Shown piece by piece: positions 4,842-6,167 of a DNA stretch of 6,167 nucleotides. Under the pieces are notes generated by a model, which worked only from the letters and a program-made list of their open reading frames with translations, was not told the origin of the DNA and ran no database searches. Made by a program: the position numbers and the translations under genes. Location of the stretch: NCBI GenBank assembly GCA_964525045.1, contig CAZGFD010000057.1, positions 1 to 6,167 of the forward strand, written 5' to 3'. The first letter of the stretch is position 1; each line of letters starts with the position of its first letter. The DNA comes from G020348185 sp964525045 (lineage in GTDB: Bacteria; Nitrospirota; Nitrospiria; Nitrospirales; UBA8639).

Positions 4842-5870
4842 TCAGGGAACGTTCGCTCGTCCGATGGTATTGGTATCGGTCCCGAACCAGAGGGTTTGGG
4901 TAGGCGGGTGGTACACCATGTGGCGGACACTTCCGCCGCCACTGGCTATGGGGGTGATACTGATGAACCTTTTGACTCGTGTGTGAAAGCCGATGAGCCG
5001 ATTGGGAATTGCCCCGGTCTCGACGACCCACACCCTATCCTGATCATCAGCGGCCATTCCGTAGGGGCGGGAATCTTGGCCGCCGGGCATTCGCCATTCT
5101 TCAATCTTTCCGTTTTCAGTGTTGATTTGGCCAAGATATCCCTCAGCCGAATCCGCGAACCAGATGATGTCATTTCCGGTGGCGGCCAGCCTGCGTGGCC
5201 TGGCTTCGCGCCGGGTGAGCATCATTTCTCGAACGGTCATGGATAGCGGAGCGATCATTCCCAGCTTATGGGAGCCAAATTCCGCGAACCATGGAATGCC
5301 GTTCTCATCCACCACGATGCCGTAGGGGCGGGCGAGGGCGGTGGGAACCGGAATCAGGGTAATCCGTCCTGTGTCCATTTCCAAATGTCCGACAAAATTT
5401 CCCCGTTGCACCGTAAACCAGATTTCCCGGTTTTTGCCAAATATCAGGGTGTGCGGATCGGCCGCTTCGGGATCCGGCATTTCATATTTTTTGATTTTGC
5501 CGGTATCCGGATCGAGTTTTCCAATATAGGCCGCCCGATTCCCCGCAAACCAGACCTGTCCGTCTGTATCCACAATAAGATTATGCGGACCCGTGCCTTC
5601 CGGTAAATCGTACTTTTTAAAATCCCCACTTTCAGGATTTAGCACCGCCAGATAATTCCCATTTTGCCCCGCAAACCACACTTGATTGTTTTGATCGACA
5701 TAGGGGTCACGTGGCCGGGTTTCCTCCCAGGGTACCTGCCATTCAGTAATGACCACCGGATCCAGGGATGCCGACCCTTCTTTCTTGGGTGGGGAGCCAC
5801 ATCCTAAAAGGAAAACCACGCTGATACAGAGGACCGGGAATAACATTTTCTGGGATGAGTCGTTTTTCAT
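4842..5870 (-). CDS. Seven-bladed beta-propeller lipoprotein, streptogramin lyase (Vgb)-like
   Basis: A 342-residue lipoprotein. The signal peptide ends in Leu-Leu-Gly-Cys24, and Gly at +2 is compatible with the outer membrane. The mature part is a regular propeller. Seven WF-type strands (Trp65, 107, 151, 194, 237, 281, 328) recur every 42-47 residues, each followed by a glycine-rich turn and usually a dG-x-IxxY strand. The repeats match the virginiamycin B lyase family. In S. aureus Vgb the active site needs Glu268, His270 and Glu284; the equivalent blade here reads Arg-Pro-Tyr270 then Glu284, so the His and one metal ligand appear lost. Antibiotic cleavage is therefore unlikely; binding or scaffolding at the cell surface is a better guess. 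The ATG is preceded by GGAGAA five bases upstream. It is probably transcribed alone, since 396 bases separate it from the next leftward gene. Confidence 0.88.
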   Translation of the reverse strand: MKNDSSQKMLFPVLCISVVFLLGCGSPPKKEGSASLDPVVITEWQVPWEETRPRDPYVDQNNQVWFAGQNGNYLAVLNPESGDFKKYDLPEGTGPHNLIVDTDGQVWFAGNRAAYIGKLDPDTGKIKKYEMPDPEAADPHTLIFGKNREIWFTVQRGNFVGHLEMDTGRITLIPVPTALARPYGIVVDENGIPWFAEFGSHKLGMIAPLSMTVREMMLTRREARPRRLAATGNDIIWFADSAEGYLGQINTENGKIEEWRMPGGQDSRPYGMAADDQDRVWVVETGAIPNRLIGFHTRVKRFISITPIASGGGSVRHMVYHPPTQTLWFGTDTNTIGRANVP

Positions 5871-6167
5871 TTCGCTTCTCCGGATGATCGTTTTGTGTTC
5901 TCTAAAAATCCTACTGGAGATTGATGAAAAAGTACAAGGATATTTACGACATCCTCAACCTATACCCTTTTTCCAAGTTGGAAAGTTCAGAGCCGAGGTT
6001 TTGAACTTGGCTTTGTGGCCTGTCTGAAGGTATTGTCAGATTGTAGGTACGGAAAATTGTTAGAATGAGGTTTTTGGCCAAATTTTTGTGGTCTCATTGC
6101 GTTCCATACGTTTTCACCCTTGTATCTTAAGAGGCATATGTGAATAGTATTCCAACCCAGTGTTCTG
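5871..6167. other. Upstream region of the propeller gene, no supported gene
   Basis: These 297 bases should hold the leftward promoter of the propeller gene, but I see no convincing -35/-10 pair. A 7-base inverted pair CCAAGTT/AACTTGG (5973-5979, 6004-6010) and a 10-base palindrome TTTGGCCAAA (6073-6082) are present. A rightward 26-codon frame at 5924-6004 follows GGAGA closely but has no recognisable features. A neighbouring gene may begin beyond the right edge. Confidence 0.45.

Noticed and set aside
4896..5246. Rightward frame of 116 codons opposite the propeller gene
   Set aside because: It is antisense to a clearly coding propeller with seven regular repeats; its sequence has no family features.
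5924..6004. 26-codon rightward frame beginning MKKYKDIYDIL with GGAGA close upstream
   Set aside because: The spacing is short, the product has no motif and there is no downstream gene in the window; chance cannot be excluded.
5749..6027. Rightward frame of 92 codons across the propeller start
   Set aside because: Half of it is antisense to the propeller's signal peptide, and it lacks a ribosome binding site and recognisable features.

Overview
The window looks like an ordinary chromosomal stretch of a Gram-negative bacterium of mid-range GC. The evidence is a run of lipoprotein signal peptides, clear Shine-Dalgarno sites and no mobile genes. The gene mix (group I truncated haemoglobin, streptogramin-lyase-like propeller lipoprotein, Cys-type dienelactone hydrolase relative, exported methyltransferase) would fit an environmental lineage such as Nitrospirota or a deep proteobacterium. 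That placement is an impression, not something the sequence proves.

Layout. Two genes read rightward at the left end. The first (3-1022) is a membrane-anchored M90/MtfA-type zinc peptidase with a C-terminal SEC-C zinc motif. The second (1117-2094) is a lipoprotein of the dienelactone hydrolase family. They meet a leftward block across a 154-base convergent gap (2095-2248) that holds an inverted repeat and T-runs. Everything to the right reads leftward: propeller lipoprotein (4842-5870), tiny Ala/Glu-rich lipoprotein (4260-4445), secreted beta-rich protein of unknown function with a TTG start (3651-4220), methyltransferase with a Tat-like lipoprotein signal (2754-3410), and truncated globin (2249-2620). 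The last 297 bases hold no convincing gene and would contain the propeller gene's promoter.

How they fit together. Six of the seven supported genes are directed to the membrane or envelope: four predicted lipoproteins, one Sec-exported protein and one inner-membrane peptidase. Only the globin looks cytosolic. Only the small lipoprotein and the TTG-start gene (39 bases apart, one good -10 box upstream) look like a true operon. The other gaps (94, 133, 240 and 396 bases) are wide enough for separate promoters. I see no defence system, CRISPR array, phage, transposon or RNA gene.

The points most worth following are the twin-arginine lipoprotein signal on a SAM-dependent methyltransferase, the apparent loss of the lyase active site in the seven-bladed propeller, the apolar distal pocket predicted for the globin, the SEC-C fusion on a membrane MtfA-like peptidase, and a compact G-quadruplex motif plus a REP-like hairpin between 3411 and 3650.
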